Both the position numbers and the translations under genes were made by a program. From Desulfobacula sp. (GTDB taxonomy: Bacteria; Desulfobacterota; Desulfobacteria; Desulfobacterales; Desulfobacteraceae), in assembly GCA_023701135.1 (NCBI GenBank), contig JAMPXP010000025.1, positions 1-61,885 on the forward strand: a DNA stretch of 61,885 nt. The letters are read 5' to 3'. Below the pieces are notes generated by a model. That model worked only from the letters and a program-made list of their open reading frames with translations, had not been told where the DNA came from and made no database searches. Below are positions 25,940-34,950 of the stretch, in pieces. Position 1 is the stretch's first letter. The number at the start of each line of letters is the position of its first letter.

Positions 25940-27367
25940 ATGCCTGAAGGAACATTATGCAATAAAAAACCCGTTGAAACGGCCGAGGGAATTACCACCC
26001 TTCTGGCGGACCAGAGCGGTAAAAAATATTATGAGGAAATGAAAAAACTGGAGGTGGATTCCGATCTGTTATGGAAAACCATCCAGAATACCTGTAAATC
26101 AAGAATCCGAACCTGGCTTGAAATCTGCGCCCATTGCGGTATGTGCGCCGATTCCTGCTTTCTGTACCTGGTGAACGGCAAGGACCCGAAACAGGTGCCG
26201 GCCTATAAGATCCAATCCACCCTGGGCGAGATCATCAAGAGAAAGGGGAAGGTGGACAACGCCTTCATGCTTCACACCATGGAGGTGGCCTGGTCCCAGT
26301 GCACCTGTTGCAATCGCTGCGGCACCTATTGTCCCCACGGGATTGATACCGGGATCATGTTCGGGTATCTTCGCGGTCTTTGCTATCAGCAGGGCTTTGT
26401 TCCCTGGGAAATGAAAATCGGCGCCGGTATGCACCGGGTGTACAATGCCCAGATGGACATCACCAGCGAAGACTATGTGGACACCTTTCAATGGATGGTG
26501 GAAGAAAGCGAAGAGGAATATCCCGGCCTGGAGGTTCCCGTGGATGTGGAAGGGGCCGACATCATGTATACGGTCAATGCCAGGGAAGCCAAGCATTATC
26601 CCGAAGACCTGGCCGAGGCGGCCATCCTTTTCCATATTGCCGGGGAAAGCTGGACCATTCCGTCCAAGGGATGGGAATTGACCAGCCTGGCCATGTTTGC
26701 CGGAGACTGGGCCGCCTGCAAGATGCAGGTACAAAGCGTTTATGATGCCATGGATCGCCTGAAACCCAAACGGATGGTGGGAACCGAATGCGGTCATGCC
26801 CATCGCGCCACCGTTGTGGAAGGCCCCTATTGGGCAGGCCGGCCCGACGGCCGCCCGCCCGTCGAATCCATTCATTATATTGAATGGCTGGCCGAGGCCT
26901 TAAGAACCGGCAAGCTTAAAATCGATCCGGCTAAACGCATTAAGGAGCCCTGCACGCTTCAGGATTCCTGCAATTATGTCCGAAACCACGGCCTGCGGGA
27001 AGTGGCGCGGGAAATCATCTCCTATATTGTGGAACCCGGATATTTTATCGAAATGACGCCCAACAAGGAACACAATTTCTGCTGCGGCGGCGGTGGCGGG
27101 TTTAACGGCATCGGCCTTTTCAGAAAGCAGAGAAATGTGGGCCTGAAATGCAAACGGGATCAGATTCTGGCCACCGGTGCCAAACTGGTCATTGCCCCCT
27201 GCCATAACTGCTGGGACGCCATCCGGGATCTGGAAGAGGAATTTGAGATCGGCATCCGCTGGTCGTTTTTAAAGCCCCTAATCATCAAAATGCTGATTGT
27301 GCCGGAACATCTGCGGCCAGTTGACGAGGATATTGAAGAGGACATGGACGAGGATGAGGAGGAATAG
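25940..27367 (+). CDS. hmcF: Hmc complex HdrD/DsrK-like iron-sulfur subunit HmcF
   Basis: A 475-residue cytoplasmic iron-sulfur protein. The N-terminal half has two [4Fe-4S] Cys sets, [11 protein letters not shown] and [11 protein letters not shown]. The C-terminal half has a CCG domain pair typical of heterodisulfide reductase-type subunits: ECGHAH near residue 279, then [13 protein letters not shown] and APCHNCWDA. It is the cytoplasmic electron port of the Hmc complex. The last residues are highly acidic ([14 protein letters not shown]). Confidence 0.92.
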   Translation: MPEGTLCNKKPVETAEGITTLLADQSGKKYYEEMKKLEVDSDLLWKTIQNTCKSRIRTWLEICAHCGMCADSCFLYLVNGKDPKQVPAYKIQSTLGEIIKRKGKVDNAFMLHTMEVAWSQCTCCNRCGTYCPHGIDTGIMFGYLRGLCYQQGFVPWEMKIGAGMHRVYNAQMDITSEDYVDTFQWMVEESEEEYPGLEVPVDVEGADIMYTVNAREAKHYPEDLAEAAILFHIAGESWTIPSKGWELTSLAMFAGDWAACKMQVQSVYDAMDRLKPKRMVGTECGHAHRATVVEGPYWAGRPDGRPPVESIHYIEWLAEALRTGKLKIDPAKRIKEPCTLQDSCNYVRNHGLREVAREIISYIVEPGYFIEMTPNKEHNFCCGGGGGFNGIGLFRKQRNVGLKCKRDQILATGAKLVIAPCHNCWDAIRDLEEEFEIGIRWSFLKPLIIKMLIVPEHLRPVDEDIEEDMDEDEEE

Positions 27368-27435
27368 TTTTTTAAACCTCAGGCAAGCCGTCTGAGCAAT
27401 TGCATGCCTTCAAAAGTGACATGGACATAGAGGTC

Positions 27436-27792
27436 ATGTTGAAAAAGAAAATTCTCGTCATCGAAGATGACTTACACATTCAGCAATATCTTGTTTCCCT
27501 GCTCCAGGATCATGGTTATGATGTCTATGAAGCCGGGGATGTGCAGGAAGGGCTCGTCCAGACGGAAAAACACAGGCCTGATCTGATCACCCTTGACATT
27601 GAAATGCCGGGAGACTGGGGACCCAGATTTTATCATCACCTGTCAAGAATCCCCGGATTAAAAAAAACACCTGTTATCGTTATCAGCGGACTTCCCGGTC
27701 ATCAGTGCGCCGTCATGAATGCTGCGGCATCACTGTCAAAACCCTTTGACCGGGACGAGCTCCTGGACATCGTCCGGCATACCATCGGTTAA
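27436..27792 (+). CDS. rrf1: Response regulator receiver protein Rrf1
   Basis: A 118-residue single REC domain without an output domain. It has the acidic pair in KILVIEDDLHI, the phosphoacceptor Asp in LITLDIEMPGDWG, the Ser/Thr position in VIVISGLPG and the conserved Lys in SLSKPFD. Its place after hmcF equals rrf1 of the Desulfovibrio hmc operon. The start could also be ATG 27421. Being receiver-only, it must act through another protein; its kinase is not in this operon. Confidence 0.85.
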   Translation: MLKKKILVIEDDLHIQQYLVSLLQDHGYDVYEAGDVQEGLVQTEKHRPDLITLDIEMPGDWGPRFYHHLSRIPGLKKTPVIVISGLPGHQCAVMNAAASLSKPFDRDELLDIVRHTIG

Positions 27793-27804
27793 ACCAGAAA
27801 GGCC

Positions 27805-28242
27805 ATGAGACTTACAACCAAAAGCAGATATGGGACGCGATTGATTCTTGATCTGGCCGTTTACGGCAAGGACAGGCCTGTTCCCCTAAGCGATGTGTCA
27901 AGCCGGCAGAATATTTCCGTTAAATATCTGGAACAGATAACCAGAAAATTGAAGAAAGCCGGTATCGTCGACAGTTGCAGGGGGCCCTCCGGCGGTCATA
28001 TGCTTGCAAAATCACCGGAGGAGATATCCATCGGGCAGATAGTCAGAATCCTGGAAGAATCAACCGTGATTGCCGATTGCGCAGATCAGAAAAAGAAAAT
28101 ATGCGGTGTCTGCAACCGGGCCGGGGAGTGCCTGTCCCGGTGGGTCTGGGTCGAAGCCGGGCGCGCCATGTTTGATTGTCTGGACAGGATTACCATCTCA
28201 AGCCTTTTATCCATTGACGGCAGAAAATTCAAAAAGAAATAA
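27805..28242 (+). CDS. rrf2: Rrf2 family transcriptional regulator
   Basis: A 145-residue winged-helix regulator, founding member type of the Rrf2 family. It opens MRLTTKSRYGTRLILDLAVY, has the recognition region NISVKYLEQITRKLKKAGIV and the wing SCRGPSGGHMLAKS. Cys92, Cys100, Cys103 and Cys109 could hold an iron-sulfur cluster, so redox-controlled repression of hmc is plausible. It closes the hmc operon, 12 nt after rrf1. Confidence 0.9.
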   Translation: MRLTTKSRYGTRLILDLAVYGKDRPVPLSDVSSRQNISVKYLEQITRKLKKAGIVDSCRGPSGGHMLAKSPEEISIGQIVRILEESTVIADCADQKKKICGVCNRAGECLSRWVWVEAGRAMFDCLDRITISSLLSIDGRKFKKK

Positions 28243-28341
28243 GCCTTTTCCCTCCTGTTTTCTGAATTGCCAGTCCGTCTTGATTTTATACGCTGATTAC
28301 AAAACACTGTTTGCAGAGACGACCTGAAATTATTTTTCTTC

Positions 28342-28382
28342 TTGACAGGTGGAATAGGGATAAGTAAAGATTACTTACCCTA
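28342..28382 (+). promoter_or_regulatory. Promoter with palindromic operator before the acyl-CoA dehydrogenase
   Basis: TTGACA at 28342-28347 is a consensus -35, and TAAAGA at 28365-28370, 17 bp later, is a usable -10. A near-perfect palindrome lies over the -10: TAAGTAA (28361-28367), AGA, TTACTTA (28371-28377). It extends outward as TAGGG (with one bulged A) and CCCTA. This is the form expected for a dimeric TetR- or FadR-like repressor of fatty-acid genes. The regulator gene is not in the window. Confidence 0.65.
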
Positions 28383-28409
28383 ACCCCTAATTTTTTTACG
28401 AGGTGATAC

Positions 28410-30206
28410 ATGGCTCCCAGGTTAACGGATCAAAGAGATATTGAGTTTGTTTTATACGAACAGTTCAAGGTGGACGCTTTTCTGCAATCGGACAAATACA
28501 AGGCGTTTAACAAAAAAATGTTTGATATGGTGGTCAAAGAGGCAAAAAATCTGGCCGTAAAGGAAATTTTCCCCACCTATGCCGAATGCGACAGAGAGGG
28601 CGTGAAATTCGAAAACGGTGCGGTCCGGGTTCCGGAATGCCTGAGAAAGCCCCACCAGCTCCTTGTGGAAGGGGAATGGGGCGCCCTGACGGAAAGCCAG
28701 GATTACGGCGGACAGGGCCTGCCCTTCACCATTGCCCAGGCTGCCCTGGAATATCTCATCGGCGCCAATTATATCATGATGACCTATCCCATCCTGGGCC
28801 ACGGCGCCGGGAAAATGATAGATCTTTTCGGCACGGAAAAACAGAAGGAACTTTTTCTTAAAAAACTCTATACCGGCATCTGGGGCGGCACCATGCTTTT
28901 AACCGAGCCGGGAGCCGGATCAGATGTTGGGGCCCTGACCACTTCGGCTAAAAAGCGGGATGACGGCCTGTATGATATCACGGGCAGCAAGATTTTCATT
29001 ACCAACGGAGAGCAGAATCTCACGGAAAACATCATCCATCCCGTGCTGGCCCGGATTGAAGGGGCTCCGGCCGGGACCAAGGGGATTTCCCTGTTCATTG
29101 TCCCCAAGATATGGGTCAATGCGGACGGCTCCCTGGGCGAGGCCAATGACGTGGTCTGCACCGGCGTGGAAGAAAAAATGGGACTCCACGGCAGCCCGAC
29201 CTGTTCCATCTCCCTGGGCGGCAAGGGCAAATGCCGGGGTTTCCTGCTGGGCGCGCCCAACAAGGGCATGGAGGTCATGTTCCATATGATGAATGAGGTC
29301 CGCCTTGAAGTGGGAACCCAGGCCTTTACCAGCGCCAACCTAGCCTACCAGCATGCCCTGGATTATGCAAAACAGAGACTCCAGGGCAGAAGCGTCGAAC
29401 ATCTTGCCGACCATGGCGCAGCCCAGGTGCCTATCATCCAGCACCCGGATGTGAAACGGATGCTTTTAAAAATGAAGGCCTATGTGGAGGGGCTGCGGAG
29501 CCTGATTTATTATGTGGCCTATTGCTTTGACAAGGAAGCCACCTCCACGGATGAGGCAGAGGTCCGGAAATACAAGAATCTCACCGGCATTCTGACCCCC
29601 ATTGTCAAGGCCTATACCAGCGAAAAAGGCTTTGATGTCTGTGTAGAGGCCATGCAAGTCTTCGGCGGATACGGATATACCCGGGAATATCCCGTGGAGC
29701 AGATGGTGAGGGACTGCAAGATCGCCTCCATTTACGAAGGGGCCAACGGGATCCAGGCCATGGATTTTCTGGGCCGCAAGGTCGGGGGAAGCAAGGGCGG
29801 GATGCTGAAGTCCCTGATCCAGGAAATGACCCTTACCATAGCAGCGGCAAAGCAGCAGGAACGGTTGAAAGGGCTTGCAGAAAAACTGGAAGCCGCCGCC
29901 GGTCTGCTGGAAGCCACCTGCGCCCGGGCCATCCAGGCCATGTTCTCGGCGCAGTCGGCCTCGGCCTTTGCCTGCGCCCATCCCCTGCTGGAAGCCACCG
30001 GGGAAGTGGTCACGGCATGGATGCTCCTGTGGCGGGCCTCCATTGCCGTGGAAAAGCTTGACGGCAAAGAAGCGGCTTTTTACACGGGCAAGATCAAGGC
30101 AGCCGAATTTTTTATCGCCACCATCCTCCCGGCCACCCTGGGGAAATTGAATGCCGTTACCTGTGAAAACAATCCGGCTGCGGATATGGACGAGAATTTA
30201 TTTTGA
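28410..30206 (+). CDS. Acyl-CoA dehydrogenase (long form, with C-terminal extension)
   Basis: A 598-residue flavoprotein of the acyl-CoA dehydrogenase superfamily that forms the alpha-beta double bond in acyl-CoA. It has the TEPGAGSDVGALTTSA FAD/substrate motif, KIFITNGEQNLTENI, GLHGSPTCSI and, near residue 420, QVFGGYGYTREYPVEQMVRDCKI (shortened), with the catalytic Glu expected in YEGANGIQAMDFLGRK. The last 130 residues form the extra domain seen in the 590-600-residue group. It precedes a thiolase, so both likely work in beta-oxidation or synthesis of short acyl-CoA. Confidence 0.9.
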   Translation: MAPRLTDQRDIEFVLYEQFKVDAFLQSDKYKAFNKKMFDMVVKEAKNLAVKEIFPTYAECDREGVKFENGAVRVPECLRKPHQLLVEGEWGALTESQDYGGQGLPFTIAQAALEYLIGANYIMMTYPILGHGAGKMIDLFGTEKQKELFLKKLYTGIWGGTMLLTEPGAGSDVGALTTSAKKRDDGLYDITGSKIFITNGEQNLTENIIHPVLARIEGAPAGTKGISLFIVPKIWVNADGSLGEANDVVCTGVEEKMGLHGSPTCSISLGGKGKCRGFLLGAPNKGMEVMFHMMNEVRLEVGTQAFTSANLAYQHALDYAKQRLQGRSVEHLADHGAAQVPIIQHPDVKRMLLKMKAYVEGLRSLIYYVAYCFDKEATSTDEAEVRKYKNLTGILTPIVKAYTSEKGFDVCVEAMQVFGGYGYTREYPVEQMVRDCKIASIYEGANGIQAMDFLGRKVGGSKGGMLKSLIQEMTLTIAAAKQQERLKGLAEKLEAAAGLLEATCARAIQAMFSAQSASAFACAHPLLEATGEVVTAWMLLWRASIAVEKLDGKEAAFYTGKIKAAEFFIATILPATLGKLNAVTCENNPAADMDENLF

Positions 30207-30246
30207 TCATGCGTTTGAATTTACAAAAGACAGGAGAATATAAAAA

Positions 30247-31497
30247 ATGGAAGATGTAGTCATTGTATCGGGTTGCCGGACAGCCATCGGCGGTTTTGGC
30301 GGAACCCTTTTGCCCATGAACGGTGCCAGCCTGGCCGCCGTCACCATGGCGGAAGCCATCAAAAGGGCCGGGATCGAGCCCGGCATGATTGATGATATTC
30401 GTTACGGCTGTTGCATGGAGTCCTGCGACACCCTGAATGTGGCAAGGGTAGGGGCTTTGCTGGCCAAGATTCCGGATACGGTCCCCGCCGTCACCATCAA
30501 CCGGGTCTGTATTTCCGGCATGGAATCCATGATCTCCGGCATGGCCATGATCCAGGCCGGCATGGCCGATATCATCCTGGCCGGCGGCACGGAACATATG
30601 TCCTCGGCGCCCTACAGCGTCCCCAATGCCCGCTGGGGATGCCGGCTCCAGGACCAGGTCTTTGTGGATGAGATGATCCATGCCCTTCACTGCGGCTCCC
30701 ATATCATCCCCCACCCGGAAGACGGCCCCGTGGACGCCACCAAGCCGCCCCTGAGCCTCTTTGTGGGCAAACCCTATATCATGGGCCATACCACGGAATT
30801 CATTGCCCAGCACCTGAACATCTCCCGGGAAGAAATGGATGAAGTGGCCCTGAGAAGCCATAATGAAGCGGAACGGGCCACCCGGGACGGGTCCTTTAAG
30901 GATGAAATCGTTCCCGTGTCCATTCCCCAGAAGCGGAAGGACCTCTTGATCTTTGACAAGGACGAGCATTTTCGGCCCGGCATCACCATGGACCAACTGG
31001 CCGCCCTGCCGCCGGCCTTTGTGCCCAAGATCGGCAAGGTCACGGCCGGCAATTCATCGGGCATTAACGACGGCTCCACCGGCATGGTCATCATGTCCGC
31101 CTCCAAGGCAAAGGAACTGGGCCTGACCCCCATGGCCCGGATCAAGGCCACGTCAAGAGGCGCCTGCCATCCCTCGGTCATGGGCCTGTCCCCGGTGCCT
31201 GCCGTGAAAAACCTTCTGTCCAATTCCGGCCTGAAGCTGTCAGACTTTGAACTCATCGAAGTCAATGAGGCCTTTGCCGGCCAGTACCTGGGCTGTGAAA
31301 AGGAACTGGGCCTGAACCGGGAGATCACCAACGTCAACGGCTCCGGCATCGGCCTCGGCCATCCCGTGGGCTCCACCGGTGCTAGAATCGTGGTCACCCT
31401 CATGTATGCCATGAAAAAACGGAACAAGAGCCTGGGCCTCGCCACCCTCTGCGGCGGCGGCGGCGTATCCATGGCCTGCGCCATCGAAATGATGTAA
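30247..31497 (+). CDS. Acetyl-CoA acetyltransferase / thiolase
   Basis: A 416-residue thiolase that splits 3-ketoacyl-CoA or condenses two acetyl-CoA. The acyl-accepting Cys is in NRVCISGMESM (about residue 88), the His in GSGIGLGHPVGSTGAR and the second Cys in LATLCGGGGVS. It starts 40 nt after the acyl-CoA dehydrogenase with an AGGAG site, so the two are one operon. Acetoacetyl-CoA synthetase at the right end of the window would supply acetoacetyl-CoA to such an enzyme. Confidence 0.9.
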   Translation: MEDVVIVSGCRTAIGGFGGTLLPMNGASLAAVTMAEAIKRAGIEPGMIDDIRYGCCMESCDTLNVARVGALLAKIPDTVPAVTINRVCISGMESMISGMAMIQAGMADIILAGGTEHMSSAPYSVPNARWGCRLQDQVFVDEMIHALHCGSHIIPHPEDGPVDATKPPLSLFVGKPYIMGHTTEFIAQHLNISREEMDEVALRSHNEAERATRDGSFKDEIVPVSIPQKRKDLLIFDKDEHFRPGITMDQLAALPPAFVPKIGKVTAGNSSGINDGSTGMVIMSASKAKELGLTPMARIKATSRGACHPSVMGLSPVPAVKNLLSNSGLKLSDFELIEVNEAFAGQYLGCEKELGLNREITNVNGSGIGLGHPVGSTGARIVVTLMYAMKKRNKSLGLATLCGGGGVSMACAIEMM

Positions 31498-31503
31498 CTG
31501 CTT

Positions 31504-31555
31504 CCATGGGAAGGCCGGAAACCCAACCCGGCCTCCCCATGGCTCTCCAGAGCCG
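31504..31555 (+). terminator. Hairpin region after the thiolase gene
   Basis: Two GC-rich inverted repeats follow the thiolase stop: GGAAGGCCGG with CCGGCCTCC, and GGCTCT-CC-AGAGCC. No T-run follows, so they may end the transcript weakly or by Rho. The rest up to 31720 holds no gene that I can support. Confidence 0.45.
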
Positions 31556-31720
31556 GCCGCCTTTCTCCAGGCCGGGTCTCCCGCCTCAAGCTGTCCCTGA
31601 ACGAAGGCAGCTTCAACTTGACAATAACTCATTACGCCATGCGGAGCATCATAAACCGAGCCGCTGATAAAGCCATATAATTATATTGACAATCCGCCAT
31701 TGAAATCCTAAGTTAAAAGT

Positions 31721-32013
31721 ATGGCGAAGAAAACAGATTTTGAATGGGATGATGACAAAGACCAGGCAAATCAGGAGAAACACGGGGTATCATTTGCCTT
31801 GGCTCAGTTGGCTTTTTTAGATCACAATCGTATTCTTCTTGAAGACCTTGAGCACACAGCACCGATGAAAAGCGCTATTATTGTTTAGGCCAAGTTTCTG
31901 AGGGCATATTGACTGTGAGGTTTACATACCGTTCCAAAAAAATAAGAATCATTGGTGCCGGTTATTGGCGAAGGGGTAAAAAGATTTATGAAAAAGAAAA
32001 TAAAATATACTGA
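31721..32013 (+). pseudogene. brnT: BrnT family toxin, frameshifted
   Basis: From ATG 31721 the frame encodes MAKKTDFEWDDDKDQANQEK and HGVSFALAQL, the start of a BrnT ribonuclease toxin, but runs off into TAG at 31886-31888 after 55 residues. The rest of BrnT is intact in another frame: TDEKRYYCLGQVSEG, then VRFTYRSKKIRIIGAGYWRR and a stop at 32011-32013. The switch falls at CACACA (31853-31858). Removing one CA unit restores LEHSTDEKRYYCLG, the family sequence, so a 2-nt slip insertion is the simplest cause. The toxin should be inactive unless a sequencing error or programmed shift is involved. Confidence 0.82.
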
Positions 32014-32218
32014 TGAACCTATGGGGAAGGTTAAAATTATTCCCGATTTTTTGCCTTCTTCGGAAGAATTGGCGCTTAAAGATGAAACCGTTAAGGTGAC
32101 TATTGCTTTAAGCAAGGTCAGCGTCGATTTTTTTAAAAAGGAAGCGAAAAAATACAACACGCAGTACCAGAAGATGATACGCCGTCTTTTGGACGAATAT
32201 GCCACTCATCAGGCTTAA
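31988..32218 (+). CDS. brnA: BrnA family antitoxin
   Basis: A 76-residue antitoxin overlapping the end of the BrnT frame, as usual for brnTA. It has a charged N-terminus and a ribbon-helix-helix domain (VKVTIALSKVSVDFFKKEAK, then YQKMIRRLLDEYATHQA). BrnA binds BrnT and represses the shared promoter. It appears intact though its toxin is broken, which leaves an orphan antitoxin. ATG 31988 is chosen; an upstream in-frame GTG at 31952 would extend it by 12 residues. Confidence 0.82.
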   Translation: MKKKIKYTDEPMGKVKIIPDFLPSSEELALKDETVKVTIALSKVSVDFFKKEAKKYNTQYQKMIRRLLDEYATHQA

Positions 32219-32251
32219 TGTAAAACGATTGAAACCCCGCCGGCCGGGGTC

Positions 32252-33475
32252 TCAGGCCCGGCTCTGCCCGATCTCCCTTTCGCTGATGCCCATGAGGTAG
32301 AGGAGTCCGTCCAGTCCCACGCTGGAGATGGACTGTTTTGCCTTTTGCCGGACCAGGGGTTTGGCGTGAAAGGCGATGCCGAGCCCGGCAATCCCGAGCA
32401 TGGGAAGGTCGTTGCTGCCGTCGCCCACGGCAATGGTCTGCTCCAGGCTGATATTTTCCACCACGGCAATGGTTTTGAGGATTTCGGCCTTTCTGGGGCC
32501 GTCAATGATCTCGCCGGAGACCCGGCCGGTGATTTTTCCATCCTTGATGTCAAGGGTGTTGGTGAACACATAGTCCAGGCCCAGCCGGGCTTGCAGGATT
32601 TTGCCGAAATAATCAAAACCGCCGGAGATGATGCCGATCTTGAATCCCAGTTGTTTCAGGACGCCCATGACCCGCTCGGCCCCTTCGGTCAGTTCAATGG
32701 TTTGCGCAACCTCGTCCAGGACGCCTTGGTCCAGGCCCTTGAGCAGGGCCAGTCGCCGAGTGAAACTCTCCTTGAAATCCATGTCCCCCCTCATGGCGGA
32801 TTCGGTGATCCGGGCCACTTCTTCTCCCGCACCCGCATGTTTGGCCAGCTCGTCAATGACCTCGCACTGGATGAGGGTGGAATCCATATCAAAAACGATG
32901 AGCTTCCGGGCATGGCGATAAATATTGTCCACACTGAAAGAGATGTCGATCCCTGTTTTTTCCGATATTTCAAATAATTGCCGCCGCAACTGCTCCGGGT
33001 CCCGGGGACTGCCGGATACCGTCAGCTTGATGCAGGCCTTGGGCTGCAATCCGGGCTGGTCCAGGGGAATGGATCCTGAAAGGTTGGTGATGATATCGAT
33101 ATTCAGGCCAGCCTCTGCAATGACGGCCGTGACTCCGGTCAACTGTTCCGCCGTCAGGGTGCGGCCCAGGAGAGTTATCATCAGGCGCTCGTGTCCGTTC
33201 CTGGTCATCCACCCGGCATAGTTTTCCATGTCAATGGGTGAAAACTGGATCTGGATGCCCAGCTTATGGGCCTGGAACACCAGATCCTTGAGAATGGAGG
33301 AAGAGGAATGCCGGGAGGGGATTTCAATGAGCATGCCCAGGGAAAGGTAATCATGGATCACGGCCTGGCCGATATCCAGGATGGTGATCTCATACTGGGC
33401 CAGGGTCCGGGTCAGGCTGGAGGTCAAGCCCGGCCTGTCCTTGCCTGTAATATTAATTAAAATGAGTTCTCTCAT
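32252..33475 (-). CDS. serB: Phosphoserine phosphatase with two ACT domains
   Basis: A 407-residue SerB, the last step of serine synthesis. Two ACT-like domains (about 1-80 and 95-175) are followed by a HAD phosphatase domain with FDMDSTLIQCEVIDELA (nucleophile Asp196, acid Asp198), the IGIISGGFDYF Ser motif, and AVGDGSNDLPML for metal binding. ACT domains suggest serine feedback. ATG 33475 has a GGAGG ribosome site; a longer form to 33544 does not. Confidence 0.92.
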   Translation of the reverse strand: MRELILINITGKDRPGLTSSLTRTLAQYEITILDIGQAVIHDYLSLGMLIEIPSRHSSSSILKDLVFQAHKLGIQIQFSPIDMENYAGWMTRNGHERLMITLLGRTLTAEQLTGVTAVIAEAGLNIDIITNLSGSIPLDQPGLQPKACIKLTVSGSPRDPEQLRRQLFEISEKTGIDISFSVDNIYRHARKLIVFDMDSTLIQCEVIDELAKHAGAGEEVARITESAMRGDMDFKESFTRRLALLKGLDQGVLDEVAQTIELTEGAERVMGVLKQLGFKIGIISGGFDYFGKILQARLGLDYVFTNTLDIKDGKITGRVSGEIIDGPRKAEILKTIAVVENISLEQTIAVGDGSNDLPMLGIAGLGIAFHAKPLVRQKAKQSISSVGLDGLLYLMGISEREIGQSRA

Positions 33476-33671
33476 TGCCACCCTCCTTAAAAAGCTGAAC
33501 CAAAACAAGCCTGGAAGGCTATCAGGAAAATCGCGGAATGGCAATATTCGGCTTCAGTTTTTTTACGGATGGTCCCGTCAGGTTGGGGATTGAAAACATC
33601 CGGTCTTTCTGCTACGGTAAAACTGCCGGGTGGCAATGATAAGGCAATCTTAAAAAGATGCGGGAGGTCCC

Positions 33672-34379
33672 ATGGGGCTTAAAAAAACAGGTGTTTTTAT
33701 TCTGGTGCTTGTATTTTGCCTCTGTTTTAAAGGTTTTGCTGAGGAGAAAAAAGAGGACACCCTTGACACAGAAGCGCTTGAAAAGCAGATCAGCTATGCC
33801 CTGGGCTATGATATTTTCGAAAAGCTGAAAGAGAATTTTCTTCTTGACCCGGAGTTTTTCATCCTGGGAGCAAAGGATGCAAATCAAAATCAGGCAAGGC
33901 TTTCCGAGGAAAAATTAAAAGAGCTTCTGATATCCTATCAGAGAATCATCCGTCACCGCCAGATCGAGAAAATGAAACTGGAATCGGAGGAGAACCGGAA
34001 AAAGGGGGCCGCCTTCCTGGAGGCCAACAAGAACAAAGAAGGGGTGGTTACCCTGGCCAGCGGGCTTCAATATAAGATTTTGAAGGATGGAAAAGGACCG
34101 GTCCCAAAGGCTGCGGACACGGTTGAATGCCACTACGTCGGCACCTTGATCGACGATACGGTTTTCGATTCCTCCCATGACAGGGGAAAGCCCGCCGTAT
34201 TCCAGGTGGGCCAGGTCATCCAGGGCTGGATCGAGGCCCTCCAGATCATGAAGACCGGGTCCATCTGGATGCTCTATGTGCCCACGGACCTGGCCTATGG
34301 GGACAGGGGGGCCGGGGACATGATCAAACCCGGAGCTGCCCTGGTATTTAAAATCGAATTGCTGGGTATTGTGGAGTAA
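33672..34379 (+). CDS. FKBP-type peptidyl-prolyl isomerase (Mip-like), exported
   Basis: A 235-residue protein with a signal peptide (about 1-23), an N-terminal helical dimerisation part (about 25-125) and a C-terminal FKBP domain: VECHYVGTLIDDTVFDSS, then QVIQGWIEALQIMKTGSIW and the AYGDRGAGDMIKPGAALVFKI region. This is the macrophage infectivity potentiator/FkpA form, which folds periplasmic proteins. ATG follows GGGAGGTCCC. Confidence 0.92.
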   Translation: MGLKKTGVFILVLVFCLCFKGFAEEKKEDTLDTEALEKQISYALGYDIFEKLKENFLLDPEFFILGAKDANQNQARLSEEKLKELLISYQRIIRHRQIEKMKLESEENRKKGAAFLEANKNKEGVVTLASGLQYKILKDGKGPVPKAADTVECHYVGTLIDDTVFDSSHDRGKPAVFQVGQVIQGWIEALQIMKTGSIWMLYVPTDLAYGDRGAGDMIKPGAALVFKIELLGIVE

Positions 34380-34386
34380 GCGTATC

Positions 34387-34950
34387 ATGTTTGTGCTTGG
34401 AATAAACGGTAGCCCCCGTCATCAGGGCAATTCCAGTTTTCTCACCTCCCTTTTCATGGCGGAAATGCAAAAAAAAGGCCATGAGACCGAGGTCCTGAGT
34501 GCCGTCCGGCTCAAGATCAATCCCTGCATCGGCTGCGGCCACTGCGAAACGGAAGGGGTCTGCGTTTTTGACGATGATTTTACCCGGATTTTTCTTCCGG
34601 CCGTCATCCGGGCCGATATGGTGGTGCTTTCGTCCCCGGTGTATTTTTATGCCTTTCCCGCTGCTTTAAAAGCCCTCATCGACCGCATCCAGGTCTTATG
34701 GTCCAGGAAATACCGCCTGAAAACCGATGAATTCAAGGGCCGGGACCGCAAGGGCGTGCTTCTGGCCGTGGGCGCGACCCAGGGAAAGGACCTCTTCGAC
34801 GGGATGAAACTGACGGCCCGGTATTTTTTCGATGCCGCAGCCATCCGCTATGCCGCGGATCTCTGCTACCGGGGCATGGATGAAAAAGGGGCCATGGAAA
34901 AGCACCCCACGGTCCGTGAGGATATCAAGGGCCTCATTGCAAGACTCTAG
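34387..34950 (+). CDS. Iron-sulfur flavoprotein / NADPH-dependent FMN reductase family
   Basis: A 187-residue flavodoxin-fold protein. It starts FVLGINGSPRHQGNSSFLT, the FMN phosphate loop, and has a compact Cys motif (Cys47, Cys50, Cys53 and Cys59 in INPCIGCGHCETEGVC) that would bind a [4Fe-4S] cluster, then LSSPVYFYAFPAALKALIDR. Such proteins carry electrons in many anaerobes. Its stop TAG and the stop of the convergent gene share CTAG at 34947-34950. Confidence 0.85.
   Translation: MFVLGINGSPRHQGNSSFLTSLFMAEMQKKGHETEVLSAVRLKINPCIGCGHCETEGVCVFDDDFTRIFLPAVIRADMVVLSSPVYFYAFPAALKALIDRIQVLWSRKYRLKTDEFKGRDRKGVLLAVGATQGKDLFDGMKLTARYFFDAAAIRYAADLCYRGMDEKGAMEKHPTVREDIKGLIARL

Noticed and set aside
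21157-28242. dsrMKJOP or qrc operon
   Set aside because: A 16-haem cytochrome first, a tiny fourth gene and rrf1/rrf2 at the end fit hmc; Dsr has a three-haem DsrJ and Qrc has a molybdopterin-type subunit.
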